DNA of 64,000 nt. It comes from Olivibacter domesticus. Lineage in GTDB: Bacteria; Bacteroidota; Bacteroidia; Sphingobacteriales; Sphingobacteriaceae. The DNA lies in contig NZ_FOAF01000001.1 in NCBI RefSeq assembly GCF_900109575.1, positions 1,831,662-1,895,661 of the forward strand. Reading direction: 5' to 3'. The first letter of the stretch is position 1; each line of letters starts with the position of its first letter. Position numbers and translations under genes: made by a program. The notes under the pieces were generated by a model, which had not been told where the DNA came from, did no database searches, and was given only the letters and a program-made list of their open reading frames with translations. Below are positions 1 to 9,215 of the stretch, in pieces.

Positions 1-1
1 T

Positions 2-2590
2 TTTGCTAATAAGGATAATGCTGTAAATAATATTAATTCTAACTCCAGTGATGCAGATATTTTAAACTTTTTGCAAAAAGAATCTGGAAGTGCTATTGAT
101 CGCTCATTTAATATTTTACGCACACGTATCGATAAGTTTGGTGTAACTTCTCCAAACATTCAGAGGCAGCAAGGCACCAACCGCATATTAATAGAACTTC
201 CAGGCGTAAGTGATGAGCAGCGTGTGAGAAAACTGCTGCAAGGATCTGCTAAATTGGAGTTCTGGGAAACCTACGATAATACGGAGATTTTCCCATTATT
301 GGAAAACATTAACCGCACGTTAGCGTCAACATTAAAGAAGAACGACGCAAAATCTGACACTGCAACAAGTGACAGTACATCTAAAGATTCTACTCAAGCA
401 GGTCGTTTGGCTTCTCTTGGTGGCACTGCTAATAAAGCTAAAACGGATTCCTTAAAAGGAGACAGTAGCTCATTAGCACTTCAGCAAGCTAAAAATCAGA
501 ATCCATTATTTGCCGTATTAAGTCCTAATGTGGGTCAAGGAGCTCAAGGTCAGCAAGTATTGGGCCAAGGTCCAGTTGTAGGATATGTTCTTCAAAAAGA
601 TACTGCTTTAATTAACTCCTATTTTAGCAGCGCTGAAATTAAATCAATTATACCTGGCAATGTAAAGCTTCTTTGGAGTGTAAAACCTGTTTCAAAAGAA
701 ACCAAAATGTTTCAGCTATTTGCAGTGAAACCTACAGGTCTGGACGCTGGACCCGTTTTAACAGGTAATGTTATTTCCGATGCAAGAGCTGATGTTGATC
801 AACGCACCAACAATCCTCAAGTAGAGATGGTGATGAACAGTGAAGGCGCGAGAGAGTGGAGAAAAATAAGCGCTGCCGCCGCCGCTGCTAATCCAAAAAA
901 GGCTATTGCCATTGTACTTGATAACACCGTTTATTCAGCTCCCACTGTGCAAGATGAGATTGCTAATGGTATCTCTTCTATAACCGGTAATTTCACATTT
1001 GAAGACACACAAGATTTAGCAAATGTGCTAAAAGCCGGACGTTTGCCAGCACCTGCAAAAATTGTAGAGGAAGCGATTGTTGGACCTACTCTTGGTCAAG
1101 CAGCGATAGATGCCGGTATCAATTCGTCCGTTATCGGTCTAGTAGTGGTACTTGTATTCATGATTTTCTATTATAACCGCGCAGGTTTGGTAGCTAATAT
1201 CGCTGTAGTATTTAACGTATTTTTCATTATGGGTATACTTGCGTCACTAGGAGCCGTACTTACGCTTCCCGGAATTGCGGGTATCGTATTAACGATGGGT
1301 ACTGCGGTCGATGCCAATGTACTTATTTACGAACGTATCCGTGAAGAATTAGCGATGGGCAAAGGGATTAGGCAGGCTATTTCTGATGGCTATAAACATG
1401 CTCTACCTTCCATTTTAGACTCGCAGATTACAACCTTCCTAGTAGGTATTATTTTATATCTATTTGGTACCGGCCCTATCTTAGGTTTTGCAACCACCTT
1501 GATGATTGGTATTATAACATCCTTATTCACAGCCATATTTATCACACGCATCATTTTCGAATGGATGATTAAAAAGGACATGAAGATTACGGTATCTTAT
1601 CCTTGGAGTGATCATACCATGAAAAATGCAAATTTTGGTTTTTTCACAAATCGCAAGAAATTCTACGGATTATCCGTTGCTTTAATGCTTATAAGTGTAA
1701 TATCTATATTCACCAAAGGATTTAGCTTGGGTGTTGATTTTTCAGGTGGGCGCACTTACACTGTCAAATATGAAAAAGCGGTAAATTTAGAAGATGTAAG
1801 AGAAAATCTAAATGGAGCTTTCGGTATTACAAGTGAGGTTAAAACATTTGGAACGGAAAATCAACTTCGTATAACAACTCCTTTCCTAATTGACCAAACG
1901 GACGATGCTGCGGATAAACAAGTACTAGATAAGTTAAACGAAGGCTTATCAAAAATTCAAGGCAATTCTTATCAGATTGTAAGCTCTCAAAAGGTTGGCC
2001 CTACCATCGCTAACGATATAAAAATATCAGCTATTTATTCTGTTATTTTTTCAATAATAGTGATAGCACTTTATATACTGATTCGTTTCCGTAAATGGCA
2101 ATATAGTATTGCAGCGGCCATATCCATTGCTCATGATGCAATCATATTGTTGGGTATCTTTTCCCTATTTGATGGAATATTGCCGTTTTCCCTAGATATG
2201 GATCAGCACTTTATTGCTGCCATACTGACAGTTTTGGCTTATTCAATAAACGATACAGTAGTGGTATTTGATCGTATACGTGAATACTTAGGTATACATC
2301 GTGCTAAAGACGAAACAATATCGCATGTTGTTAATACTGCAATTAACCGAACACTTAGCCGTACGATAATCACCTCTTTAACAATAATCTTCGTGATGGC
2401 TGTTCTCTTTATATTTGGTGGTGAAGTTATTCGTGGTTTTTCGTTTGCAATATTAATAGGTATTATCTTGGGAACTTATTCTTCCATATTCCTTGCCGCT
2501 CCTATTTTTGCGGACCTACAAGGTGATGAGCCTGAAAAAGCAAAAGAGCTTGATGTCAACACAAGTAAACTAAAACCTGCGAAGGCGTAA
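2..2590 (+). CDS. secDF: SecD-SecF fusion, protein translocase subunit (5' end outside window)
   Basis: C-terminal part of the fused SecD/SecF subunit of the Sec translocase, an inner-membrane protein that uses the proton gradient to help move secreted proteins outward. The frame is open from base 2, so the true start lies before the window and the TTG at 71 is internal. After part of the SecD periplasmic domain comes a Ser/Thr/Lys-rich and then Gln/Gly-rich insert (about 330-580). The SecD membrane block follows with DANVLIYERIREEL (from 1310). SecF begins near 1620 with LGVDFSGGRTY and later NDTVVVFDRIRE. Fusion of the two subunits is usual in Bacteroidota. A strong hairpin terminator follows. 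Confidence 0.96.
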   Translation, partial: FANKDNAVNNINSNSSDADILNFLQKESGSAIDRSFNILRTRIDKFGVTSPNIQRQQGTNRILIELPGVSDEQRVRKLLQGSAKLEFWETYDNTEIFPLLENINRTLASTLKKNDAKSDTATSDSTSKDSTQAGRLASLGGTANKAKTDSLKGDSSSLALQQAKNQNPLFAVLSPNVGQGAQGQQVLGQGPVVGYVLQKDTALINSYFSSAEIKSIIPGNVKLLWSVKPVSKETKMFQLFAVKPTGLDAGPVLTGNVISDARADVDQRTNNPQVEMVMNSEGAREWRKISAAAAAANPKKAIAIVLDNTVYSAPTVQDEIANGISSITGNFTFEDTQDLANVLKAGRLPAPAKIVEEAIVGPTLGQAAIDAGINSSVIGLVVVLVFMIFYYNRAGLVANIAVVFNVFFIMGILASLGAVLTLPGIAGIVLTMGTAVDANVLIYERIREELAMGKGIRQAISDGYKHALPSILDSQITTFLVGIILYLFGTGPILGFATTLMIGIITSLFTAIFITRIIFEWMIKKDMKITVSYPWSDHTMKNANFGFFTNRKKFYGLSVALMLISVISIFTKGFSLGVDFSGGRTYTVKYEKAVNLEDVRENLNGAFGITSEVKTFGTENQLRITTPFLIDQTDDAADKQVLDKLNEGLSKIQGNSYQIVSSQKVGPTIANDIKISAIYSVIFSIIVIALYILIRFRKWQYSIAAAISIAHDAIILLGIFSLFDGILPFSLDMDQHFIAAILTVLAYSINDTVVVFDRIREYLGIHRAKDETISHVVNTAINRTLSRTIITSLTIIFVMAVLFIFGGEVIRGFSFAILIGIILGTYSSIFLAAPIFADLQGDEPEKAKELDVNTSKLKPAKA

Positions 2591-2611
2591 ATCTTAGCTT
2601 TATAAGTTGAG

Positions 2612-2659
2612 CCCATAAAAAAAGCGTCCGGATGAATATCCGGACGCTTTTTTTATGGG
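2612..2659 (+). terminator. Rho-independent terminator after secDF
   Basis: A perfect 21-bp inverted repeat (arms 2612-2632 and 2639-2659, loop TGAATA). Its GC-rich core GCGTCCGGA is followed by seven T. It lies 21 bases after the secDF stop. Confidence 0.92.
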
Positions 2660-2780
2660 AATCATTTCATCCCCCCTATTCGTTCTTAAGAACAAGTAAT
2701 GAGTTTGCTAAATTTTTACAGCCTCATCAGCTTTACATTTAAATGACTGCGGGAAACTCGCTAAATTTAATTATCATACT

Positions 2781-2788
2781 TATATTTG
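2781..2788 (+). promoter_or_regulatory. Candidate -7 box for the MarR gene
   Basis: TATATTTG matches the Bacteroidota -7 consensus TAnnTTTG. It lies 17 bases before the ATG at 2806, giving a very short leader. No good TTG -33 element is visible. It lies inside the longer open frame from 2743, which argues for the internal start at 2806. Confidence 0.45.
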
Positions 2789-2805
2789 TTATACTAAATA
2801 TTGTT

Positions 2806-3240
2806 ATGCAAAAGGAACCCTATAATATGTATTCATTTCTACTTGACCGAACAGCTCGGCGAGTAAAACAATATGCACAAGCTACTTTTTCTAGTAAAGG
2901 TTTCGATATCACCTTAGATCAGTGGATGGTTTTAAAGAATCTTTATGAATTCAAAGATCTCTCTCAAAAGGATCTTGCTGAACGATGTGGTAAAGATCAG
3001 CCAACGCTTACAAGAATAGTAGATCTCCTCGCTAAAAAAGGATTAGCGGAAAGACAGATTCATCCAAGCGATAGACGTAGCTTTACTGTTCATCTCACCG
3101 AAAAAGGAGTAGAAAAGGTTGAGGGATTATCTCCTGAAATAAAAGAAATACGTACCAAAGCATGGGAAAATCTTAATGAAAATGATTTTAAGCATTTAGA
3201 AAGAATACTTAATAGCATTTACAAAAATTTAGAATTTTAA
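2806..3240 (+). CDS. MarR-family transcriptional regulator
   Basis: A 144-residue winged-helix regulator of the MarR family, which usually binds DNA as a dimer and responds to small aromatic or lipophilic ligands or to redox signals. The centre carries the expected recognition helix region (LSQKDLAERCGKDQPTLTR) followed by the wing with the family's D-R-R signature (HPSDRRSF). The frame is open from an ATG at 2743, but the extra 21 residues are hydrophobic and would overlap a -7 box, so I take the ATG at 2806. It lies 24 bp before a ferredoxin-NADP reductase on the same strand and may control it. The ligand is unknown. Confidence 0.88.
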   Translation: MQKEPYNMYSFLLDRTARRVKQYAQATFSSKGFDITLDQWMVLKNLYEFKDLSQKDLAERCGKDQPTLTRIVDLLAKKGLAERQIHPSDRRSFTVHLTEKGVEKVEGLSPEIKEIRTKAWENLNENDFKHLERILNSIYKNLEF

Positions 3241-3264
3241 CAGATTGTATTTAACTGAATCATC

Positions 3265-4269
3265 ATGATCAAAACAGATATATGTATAATTGGTGCCGGC
3301 CCCGTAGGGCTTTTTGCCGTATTTGAAGCGGGTTTACTCAAAATGCGATGCCATTTAATCGATGCCTTGCCGCAAGTAGGTGGTCAACTTTCGGAAATAT
3401 ACCCACATAAGCCTATCTATGATATTCCAGGTTATCCTTCCATCAAAGCGCAGGAATTAATTGATAGACAAATGGAACAGATCGTACCTTTCCATCCTAC
3501 ATTCACTTTAGGTGAACGCGTTGAGGTGTTGGAAAAACAATCAGACGGTTCCTATATTCTCAAAAGTAATGAAGGAACAATTATCCACACAAGTGTTGTT
3601 GTAATCGCCGGTGGGTTGGGTTCTTTCGAGCCGCGTAAACCTGAAGTTTTAGGCTTAACCGACTTTGAAGGAAAAGGTGTAAGTTACATGATAAAAAATC
3701 CGGAGCTCTATAGAGATAGAAAGGTTGTTATTGCTGGCGGTGGAGATTCTGCTTTGGATTGGACAATCTTTCTCAGCGAAATAGCCGATCATATAACGCT
3801 CGTACATCGTAGTGACAACTTTCGAGGAGCACCAGATTCGGCGGAGAAAGTCTTTGAACTGGCAAATGAGGGTAAAATAGACCTCCTGCTCTCTCACAAT
3901 ATTTCCAGCGTACATGGAACGGGCCATCTTACACACGTCAATTTAACCAGTAAACATAAAGTCGATTATACTATAGAAACTGACGCATTGATTCCTCTTT
4001 TCGGGCTGAGCCCAAAGTTAGGACCTATTGCTGAATGGGGTTTAGCGATCGATAAATCTGCCGTTGAGGTGAATACAATGGATTATTCAACGAGCATTGA
4101 GCGTATTTATGCTATTGGAGATATTAACACTTATCCAGGCAAATTAAAACTAATCTTATGCGGGTATCACGAAGCAGCATTAATGGCGCAAAGTGCTTTT
4201 AGACATGTGTACCCAGAACAGAAACTAAGTTTTAAATACACCACGGTTAATGGTATAAATTCATTTTAA
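3265..4269 (+). CDS. Ferredoxin--NADP(+) reductase, thioredoxin-reductase-like (YumC type)
   Basis: A 334-residue FAD/NADPH flavoprotein that passes electrons between NADPH and ferredoxin in the cytoplasm. The N-terminal FAD-binding GAGPVG follows a beta strand (residues 10-15). A second nucleotide fold, VIAGGGDSALDW, sits near residue 157, and the closing FAD segment GDINTYPGKLKL is near residue 287. The redox-active CxxC of true thioredoxin reductase is absent, which fits the YumC-type FNR family and its length. A 2Fe-2S ferredoxin gene begins 73 bp downstream, a natural electron partner. Expression may depend on the MarR gene just upstream (inference). Confidence 0.88.
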   Translation: MIKTDICIIGAGPVGLFAVFEAGLLKMRCHLIDALPQVGGQLSEIYPHKPIYDIPGYPSIKAQELIDRQMEQIVPFHPTFTLGERVEVLEKQSDGSYILKSNEGTIIHTSVVVIAGGLGSFEPRKPEVLGLTDFEGKGVSYMIKNPELYRDRKVVIAGGGDSALDWTIFLSEIADHITLVHRSDNFRGAPDSAEKVFELANEGKIDLLLSHNISSVHGTGHLTHVNLTSKHKVDYTIETDALIPLFGLSPKLGPIAEWGLAIDKSAVEVNTMDYSTSIERIYAIGDINTYPGKLKLILCGYHEAALMAQSAFRHVYPEQKLSFKYTTVNGINSF

Positions 4270-4342
4270 GTAAATTTTATAAAAAAACATTACCGGGACA
4301 ATTAACATCGAATACCTTAATAGTTGAATAAAATGACAAATC

Positions 4343-4666
4343 ATGATTCATATAAGAGTAGAAGATAGGGATGGAAGTGTTCAAACAGTTGAAATTCCTG
4401 AAGATATAAATTTAAGCTTGATGGAAGTATTAAAAGCTTCCGAATATAACATACTTGCCACTTGTGGAGGAATGGCGCTGTGCGCAACCTGTCATGTTGA
4501 AATATTGTCTAATGGCGGCAATTTACATGAACCTTCTGACGAAGAATTAGATATGCTAGATACATTACCTGATGCCGATACAAACAGCAGGCTTGCCTGT
4601 CAAATTAGACTGGATGAAAATCTTGATGGGCTTCATGTAAAAATCAAGGGTTCGTTACAAAGCTAG
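4343..4666 (+). CDS. 2Fe-2S ferredoxin, adrenodoxin-like
   Basis: A 107-residue soluble electron carrier. Four cysteines in the adrenodoxin-type spacing (C41, C47, C50 and C86, as C-x5-C-x2-C with a distant fourth) should hold one 2Fe-2S cluster. The chain is acidic, typical of ferredoxins that dock to basic partners. It lies between the FNR-type reductase and an HMG-CoA lyase on the same strand, so the reductase probably loads it. Its final acceptor is not visible here; Fe-S assembly or a monooxygenase are both possible. Confidence 0.93.
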   Translation: MIHIRVEDRDGSVQTVEIPEDINLSLMEVLKASEYNILATCGGMALCATCHVEILSNGGNLHEPSDEELDMLDTLPDADTNSRLACQIRLDENLDGLHVKIKGSLQS

Positions 4667-4742
4667 TCTGCCTTAATATTGGCAATAAATCTCTTATCTT
4701 AGTAGCGCCAAAGAACGATTAAATAAACACTGCAATACCAAA

Positions 4743-5600
4743 ATGATAAGAATTACTGAATGCCCCAGGGATGCTATGCAAGGTATGGAACAATTTATTC
4801 CAACGTCAATTAAAGTGGAATATCTAAATCTCTTGCTGAAAGTAGGTTTTGATCGTTTGGACTTTGGTAGTTTTGTTTCACCTAAGGCCATACCACAATT
4901 AAGAGATACCGCAGCGATCATACCCCAGTTAGACTTATCGGCTACGAATACACAACTTTTAGCTATCGTTGCCAATACGCGAGGAGCTTTAGAAGCGTGT
5001 CAATTTCCTGAAATAACATTTTTAGGCTTTCCATTCTCTGTTTCTGAGACGTTTCAACAACGAAATACGAATGCCAGCATAGAAACATCGCTTAATAGAA
5101 TAGGAGAAATTATTACATTATGTAACAAATATAAAAAGGAACCTTTGGTTTATCTATCAATGGCTTTTGGCAATCCGTATGGTGATGCATGGAGTCCCCA
5201 GCTTGTATCTCATCATGCAAAAAAGCTGGCGAATATGGGAATAAAACACCTTATGCTTGCGGATACAACGGGGGTCTCAACATCACACAACATTACTCAG
5301 CTGTATGTAGAATTAAATAAAGACCTTACTGATATAGATTTAGGTGTACATTTACATAGTCAAGCATATGCCGTTGAGGAAAAAATTAAAGCCGCGATTG
5401 AAAGTGGATGCAAACGTTTCGACACCGCTATTGGAGGGTACGGTGGTTGTCCAATGGCAGAAGATAAACTAACTGGTAATATGGCTACCGAATCGCTCTT
5501 GGAGTACCTAGATGCATTTACTTTACCTTACGCTATCGATAAAGAAAAATTCAACAAGGCCAAAATTTTCTGGAACCAACATATTGGGGTTATCAGTTAG
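4743..5600 (+). CDS. Hydroxymethylglutaryl-CoA lyase
   Basis: A 285-residue TIM-barrel enzyme of the HMGL-like family, expected to split HMG-CoA into acetyl-CoA and acetoacetate at the end of leucine breakdown. The N-terminal ECPRDAMQG carries the catalytic Arg9 and metal-binding Asp10. HLH, about two thirds along, supplies the two metal-ligand histidines. GGYGGCPMA holds the catalytic cysteine, followed by a conserved Gly-Asn (TGNMATE). Length is slightly below the animal enzyme and normal for bacteria. It is the last gene before a shared terminator and converges on rplT. Other acyl-CoA lyases of the family are possible but less likely. Confidence 0.87.
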   Translation: MIRITECPRDAMQGMEQFIPTSIKVEYLNLLLKVGFDRLDFGSFVSPKAIPQLRDTAAIIPQLDLSATNTQLLAIVANTRGALEACQFPEITFLGFPFSVSETFQQRNTNASIETSLNRIGEIITLCNKYKKEPLVYLSMAFGNPYGDAWSPQLVSHHAKKLANMGIKHLMLADTTGVSTSHNITQLYVELNKDLTDIDLGVHLHSQAYAVEEKIKAAIESGCKRFDTAIGGYGGCPMAEDKLTGNMATESLLEYLDAFTLPYAIDKEKFNKAKIFWNQHIGVIS

Positions 5601-5622
5601 GCTTTAGATCGCCAAAAACAAA

Positions 5623-5648
5623 AAAAGGAGGTCCTAGAACCTCCTTTT
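5623..5648. terminator. Bidirectional terminator between HMG-CoA lyase and rplT
   Basis: A perfect 10-bp inverted repeat (AAAAGGAGGT / ACCTCCTTTT, loop CCTAGA). It has an A-run on the left and a T-run on the right, so it can serve both converging genes. Confidence 0.85.
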
Positions 5649-5674
5649 ACTAATAGAATACGATAAATTAAAAT

Positions 5675-6019
5675 TTATTTAACTGCATCAATTACTGCTT
5701 TGAAAGCATCAGGGTTATTTAAAGCTAAATCAGCTAATACCTTACGATTTAAACCGATATTCTTAGTGTTTAACTTCCCTATCAACTGTGAATACGAAAT
5801 TCCATGTTGACGAGCGCCCGCATTGATACGTTGAATCCATAATGCTCTAAACTCTCTTTTCTTAGTTTTACGGTCACGGTAAGCATATTGCAAACCTTTT
5901 TCAACCGTATTTTTAGCAATGGTATAAACCTTGCTACGTGATCCGTAATAGCCTTTGGCCAATTTAAGGATCTTTTTTCTTCTTCTTCTAGAAGCTACTG
6001 CGTTAACCGAACGTGGCAT
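5675..6019 (-). CDS. rplT: 50S ribosomal protein L20
   Basis: A 114-residue basic protein that binds 23S rRNA early in large-subunit assembly. The N-terminal [18 protein letters not shown] and [12 protein letters not shown]-like core (here [19 protein letters not shown]) are typical and the length is standard. It is the last gene of thrS-infC-rpmI-rplT and is separated from rpmI by about 100 bases. In several bacteria L20 represses rpmI and rplT by binding their leader RNA; I could not confirm such a fold here. A terminator follows. Confidence 0.97.
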   Translation of the reverse strand: MPRSVNAVASRRRRKKILKLAKGYYGSRSKVYTIAKNTVEKGLQYAYRDRKTKKREFRALWIQRINAGARQHGISYSQLIGKLNTKNIGLNRKVLADLALNNPDAFKAVIDAVK

Positions 6020-6119
6020 ATTTATTTAAATTAGTTTGGTAAAAGGTGCTACGTATTCTGAAATCAGTCAGCAGGCTTACAACCCAATACCCGGTTAATA
6101 AAATGTGTTAATTAAAATG

Positions 6120-6320
6120 TTATTTACCGATAGCAAGCATACGTTTTACATTTCCCATATCAGCGTCAGACACTAAACCTGTTTGCGTTAAATTACGCTT
6201 ACGTTTAGTACTCATTTTCGTCAAGATATGGCTCTTGTATGCGTGTTTTCTCTTGATCTTACCGGTTCCAGTAAGGCTAAAACGTTTCTTAGCACTGGAA
6301 TTGGTTTTAACTTTTGGCAT
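6120..6320 (-). CDS. rpmI: 50S ribosomal protein L35
   Basis: A 66-residue very basic large-subunit protein. [13 protein letters not shown] at the N-terminus and the lysine/arginine-rich middle ([14 protein letters not shown]) are diagnostic. It lies between infC and rplT in the widespread infC-rpmI-rplT order and ends with the short AIGK tail. Confidence 0.97.
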   Translation of the reverse strand: MPKVKTNSSAKKRFSLTGTGKIKRKHAYKSHILTKMSTKRKRNLTQTGLVSDADMGNVKRMLAIGK

Positions 6321-6392
6321 AATCTTATCTATTTTTATCTTTCTATTAGTTGTACTTGAAACTCTTTTACAGTATTAAATCTGTACGAGTAT

Positions 6393-6959
6393 TTATTTTT
6401 TTGGATTTTTAGGCGCCACGGTTATAAACATCCGTTTACCTTCCAGTTTAGGTAATAGCTCTACTTTTCCAATTTCTTCTAAAGCTTGAGCAAATTTCAA
6501 TAATAGGATCTCTCCTCTATCTTTATAAACAATAGCTCTACCTTTAAAATGAACATACGCCCGCACCTTTTCGCCTGACTCTAAAAACTTTATGGCATGT
6601 TTAAGTTTAAAATCAAAGTCATGCTCATTGGTATTCGGGCCAAAACGAATTTCTTTGATTACCGTTTGCTTAGCATTTGCCTTAATTTCTTTTAGTTTTT
6701 TCTTTTGCTCGTAAACAAACTTACTGTAATCAACAACCTTACATACTGGGGGAACTGCATTCGGAGAGATTTCAACCAAATCAAGCTCTAACTCGTCAGC
6801 TATTGCCAATGCCTGCCTAATTGGGTAAACCCCTTGTTCTACATTTTCACCAACTAAACGTACTTCCGTAGCCTTAATATGCTGATTAATACGATGATCG
6901 GGTTCTTTCTTCTTAAAAGGAGGGCGTGGCCCTCTCATTCCTGGTTTTCCTAATGCCAA
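6393..6959 (-). CDS. infC: Translation initiation factor IF-3
   Basis: IF-3 binds the 30S subunit, keeps it apart from 50S and checks the initiator tRNA-start codon match. About 188 residues: a basic N-terminal extension, the N-domain from [16 protein letters not shown], a linker and a C-domain with [17 protein letters not shown]. The best-placed start is TTG at 6959, with AAGGA a few bases before it; an ATG at codon 8 is the alternative and removes no conserved domain. It begins 13 bases after thrS, so the two are co-transcribed. In Escherichia coli infC is self-controlled through a rare AUU start; UUG is not normally sensitive to this. Confidence 0.95.
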   Translation of the reverse strand: MALGKPGMRGPRPPFKKKEPDHRINQHIKATEVRLVGENVEQGVYPIRQALAIADELELDLVEISPNAVPPVCKVVDYSKFVYEQKKKLKEIKANAKQTVIKEIRFGPNTNEHDFDFKLKHAIKFLESGEKVRAYVHFKGRAIVYKDRGEILLLKFAQALEEIGKVELLPKLEGKRMFITVAPKNPKK

Positions 6960-6972
6960 ATTATTTCCTTAA

Positions 6973-8898
6973 TTAAACTGTTATTTCTTCTGTTAATTGT
7001 TTACTGAAAGTTTCAATAGTCATATTTCCTAAATCGCCTTCGCCGTGTTTTCGAACAGAAACCGTGCCATTTTCGACCTCTTTTTCACCCACAATGAGCA
7101 TATAAGGTATTTTTTTCACCTCAGCATCGCGAATCTTTCTGCCTACTTTTTCGTCTCGCAAATCAATCAACCCGCGAATATCGGTATTATTTAACGATTC
7201 TAAAAGTTTTTTCGCATATTCTTCATATTTTTCGGAAACTGGTAAAATGATAAATTGCTCAGGAGTAAGCCACAGCGGAAATTCCCCGGCACAATGTTCT
7301 ATCAATACCGCTACAAAGCGTTCTAGAGATCCAAAAGGTGCTCTGTGAATCATTACAGGCCGATGCTTTTGATTATCGCTTCCGGTATATTCCAGCTCAA
7401 AGCGCTCAGGTAAATTATAATCTACCTGAATCGTACCAAGTTGCCATTTACGACCAAGTGCATCTTTTACCATAAAGTCTAATTTAGGTCCATAAAAAGC
7501 AGCTTCGCCTAACTCAACAACAGTATTAAGACCCTTTTCTTCAGCAGCCTCAATAATGGCAGCTTCTGCCAACAACCAATTTTGTTCACTGCCAAGATAT
7601 TTTGTTTTATTCTCGGGATCACGCAATGAAATTTGGGCGGTATAGTCATTAAATCCTAAAGCTTTGAAAACATAAAGCACGAGATCTATTACTTTTTTGA
7701 ATTCGTCTTTTACCTGGTCGGGGCGGCAGAATAAATGCGCATCATCTTGAGTAAAACCCCTTACACGTGTTAAGCCATGTAACTCACCACTTTGTTCATA
7801 ACGATAAACGGTGCCGAATTCAGCAAAGCGAACAGGCAAATCTTTATATGAGCGCGGTTTGCATCTGTAAATTTCACAATGATGAGGGCAGTTCATTGGC
7901 TTTAATAAAAACTCCTCCCCTTCTTGTGGTGTATGTATGGGCTGAAACGAGTCTGCACCATATTTTTCATAGTGTCCGGAAGTAACATAAAGATTCTTAT
8001 GCCCAATGTGAGGCGTCACTACAGGTTCATATCCAGCTTTTATTTGCGCCCGTTGTAAAAAGTCGATTAATTTCTGACGCAACGCAGCACCTTTAGGCAG
8101 CCATAATGGCAGTCCCATTCCCACCCTTTCAGAAAAGGTAAATAATTCGAGCTCTTTACCCAATTTACGATGGTCGCGCTTTTTAGCTTCTTCGATCATT
8201 TTTAAATAATCTGCAAGCTCACCCGCTTTAGGAAAAGTAACACCATAAATTCTTGTTAGCTGTTTCCGACTCTCATCTCCTCTCCAATAAGCACCCGCAA
8301 CATTGGTAAGTTTAATGGCTTTTATAAAGCCAGTATTAGGAATATGAGGTCCTCTACATAAATCCGTAAAATTACCTTGCGAATAAAAAGTGATAGAACC
8401 GTCCTCTAAATCCTTGATTAAATCTAGTTTATATTCATCTCCTTTTTCAGTGAAGTAAGCAGTAGCATCTGCTTTTGAGACCTCCTTTCGCTCGTAGGAG
8501 GATTTGGATCTAGCAAGTTCCAACATTTTGTCCTCGATCATTTTGAAGTCGTCTGAAGAGAAGGCACGATCACCAAAATCGACATCATAGTAGAAGCCGG
8601 TTTCTATTGCCGGACCAATACCAAATTTTGTTCCCGGGTACAAAGCCTCCAAAGCCTCTGCCATTAAGTGAGCTGATGAATGCCAAAAGGTTGCTTTACC
8701 AGCTGTGTCATTCCACGTTAATAAACGGACCTTAGCATCGTTTTCTATTGGTCTGGTAGCATCCCAAACCTGTCCATCTACTTCGGCTGCTAAAACATTG
8801 CGTGCTAGTCCTTCTGATATTGATTGTGCGATTTGCAAAGAATTGGTTCCCTTTTCGTATGCACGAATAGAACCATCTGGAAGTGTAATGTTAATCAT
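6973..8898 (-). CDS. thrS: Threonyl-tRNA synthetase
   Basis: A 641-residue class II synthetase that charges tRNA-Thr. Domains run in the classic order: TGS (1-60), the N2 editing domain with the HxxxH pair H73/H77 that removes mischarged serine, a catalytic core with MNCPHH supplying the zinc-binding Cys, DDAHLF and [13 protein letters not shown], and a C-terminal anticodon-binding domain. Length matches the E. coli enzyme. It is the first gene of the thrS-infC-rpmI-rplT run. No antisense or alternative reading is as well supported. Confidence 0.98.
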   Translation of the reverse strand: MINITLPDGSIRAYEKGTNSLQIAQSISEGLARNVLAAEVDGQVWDATRPIENDAKVRLLTWNDTAGKATFWHSSAHLMAEALEALYPGTKFGIGPAIETGFYYDVDFGDRAFSSDDFKMIEDKMLELARSKSSYERKEVSKADATAYFTEKGDEYKLDLIKDLEDGSITFYSQGNFTDLCRGPHIPNTGFIKAIKLTNVAGAYWRGDESRKQLTRIYGVTFPKAGELADYLKMIEEAKKRDHRKLGKELELFTFSERVGMGLPLWLPKGAALRQKLIDFLQRAQIKAGYEPVVTPHIGHKNLYVTSGHYEKYGADSFQPIHTPQEGEEFLLKPMNCPHHCEIYRCKPRSYKDLPVRFAEFGTVYRYEQSGELHGLTRVRGFTQDDAHLFCRPDQVKDEFKKVIDLVLYVFKALGFNDYTAQISLRDPENKTKYLGSEQNWLLAEAAIIEAAEEKGLNTVVELGEAAFYGPKLDFMVKDALGRKWQLGTIQVDYNLPERFELEYTGSDNQKHRPVMIHRAPFGSLERFVAVLIEHCAGEFPLWLTPEQFIILPVSEKYEEYAKKLLESLNNTDIRGLIDLRDEKVGRKIRDAEVKKIPYMLIVGEKEVENGTVSVRKHGEGDLGNMTIETFSKQLTEEITV

Positions 8899-8969
8899 CT
8901 ACAACTATGATTTTTAAGTTTTAAATAAAATTTCTACTAATCACCTACCCTGTGATTTTTTTTGAAGCA

Positions 8970-8977
8970 CAAAGATA
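8970..8977 (-). promoter_or_regulatory. Candidate -7 box for the thrS operon
   Basis: On the minus strand this reads TATCTTTG, matching TAnnTTTG, about 72 bases before the thrS ATG, which implies a leader of about 65 nt. I see no TTG at the expected -33 distance, so support is only moderate. Confidence 0.4.
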
Positions 8978-9050
8978 ACAAGATTTATATATTTCGACAC
9001 CGATTTTTTTTCTGAAATAATTCTTTATTTTCATCCTTTTTTCGAAAATT

Positions 9051-9212
9051 ATGCCGTTTTCGAACCCAGATGAGGGAATAAAAAAGATTTCGATGGATAG
9101 GCACCCGCAAGCAGGTGTTAGGAGAGAAAAGAAAGGTTTAGATGAACATCATAACCTGTTCAACAATCAATTAAATTATATTGTGGAACAAAGTTATGAT
9201 GCCGAATATTAA
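9051..9212 (+). CDS. Possible 53-residue hypothetical protein
   Basis: A small open frame with an ATG at 9051 and TAA ending at 9212, only 3 bases from the end of convergent xylA. The product is hydrophilic and charged, with clusters such as RREKKGLDEHH, and has no signal peptide or membrane segment. I do not recognise a family. No Shine-Dalgarno or clear -7 box precedes it. It fills most of the gap between two minus-strand genes. It could be real or chance. Confidence 0.3.
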   Translation: MPFSNPDEGIKKISMDRHPQAGVRREKKGLDEHHNLFNNQLNYIVEQSYDAEY

Positions 9213-9215
9213 GAT

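Larger units (their letters stand above)
8899..9215. other. Intergenic stretch between thrS and xylA
   Basis: 317 bases with no long gene. It holds the candidate thrS promoter near 8970 and a T-rich segment (9004-9044). The small plus-strand open frame at 9051-9212 is listed separately. No strong hairpin terminator is visible for xylA, whose stop is at 9216. Confidence 0.6.

Noticed and set aside
2743-2805. Upstream ATG extension of the first MarR gene
   Set aside because: It adds 21 hydrophobic residues unlike any MarR N-terminus and covers a -7 box; the ATG at 2806 is better.
4743-5600. The HMG-CoA lyase as an unusual variant because HLHS replaces the animal HCHD pattern
   Set aside because: Both metal-binding histidines and the GGCP cysteine loop are kept, and I recall bacterial relatives with similar substitutions, so it is probably ordinary.
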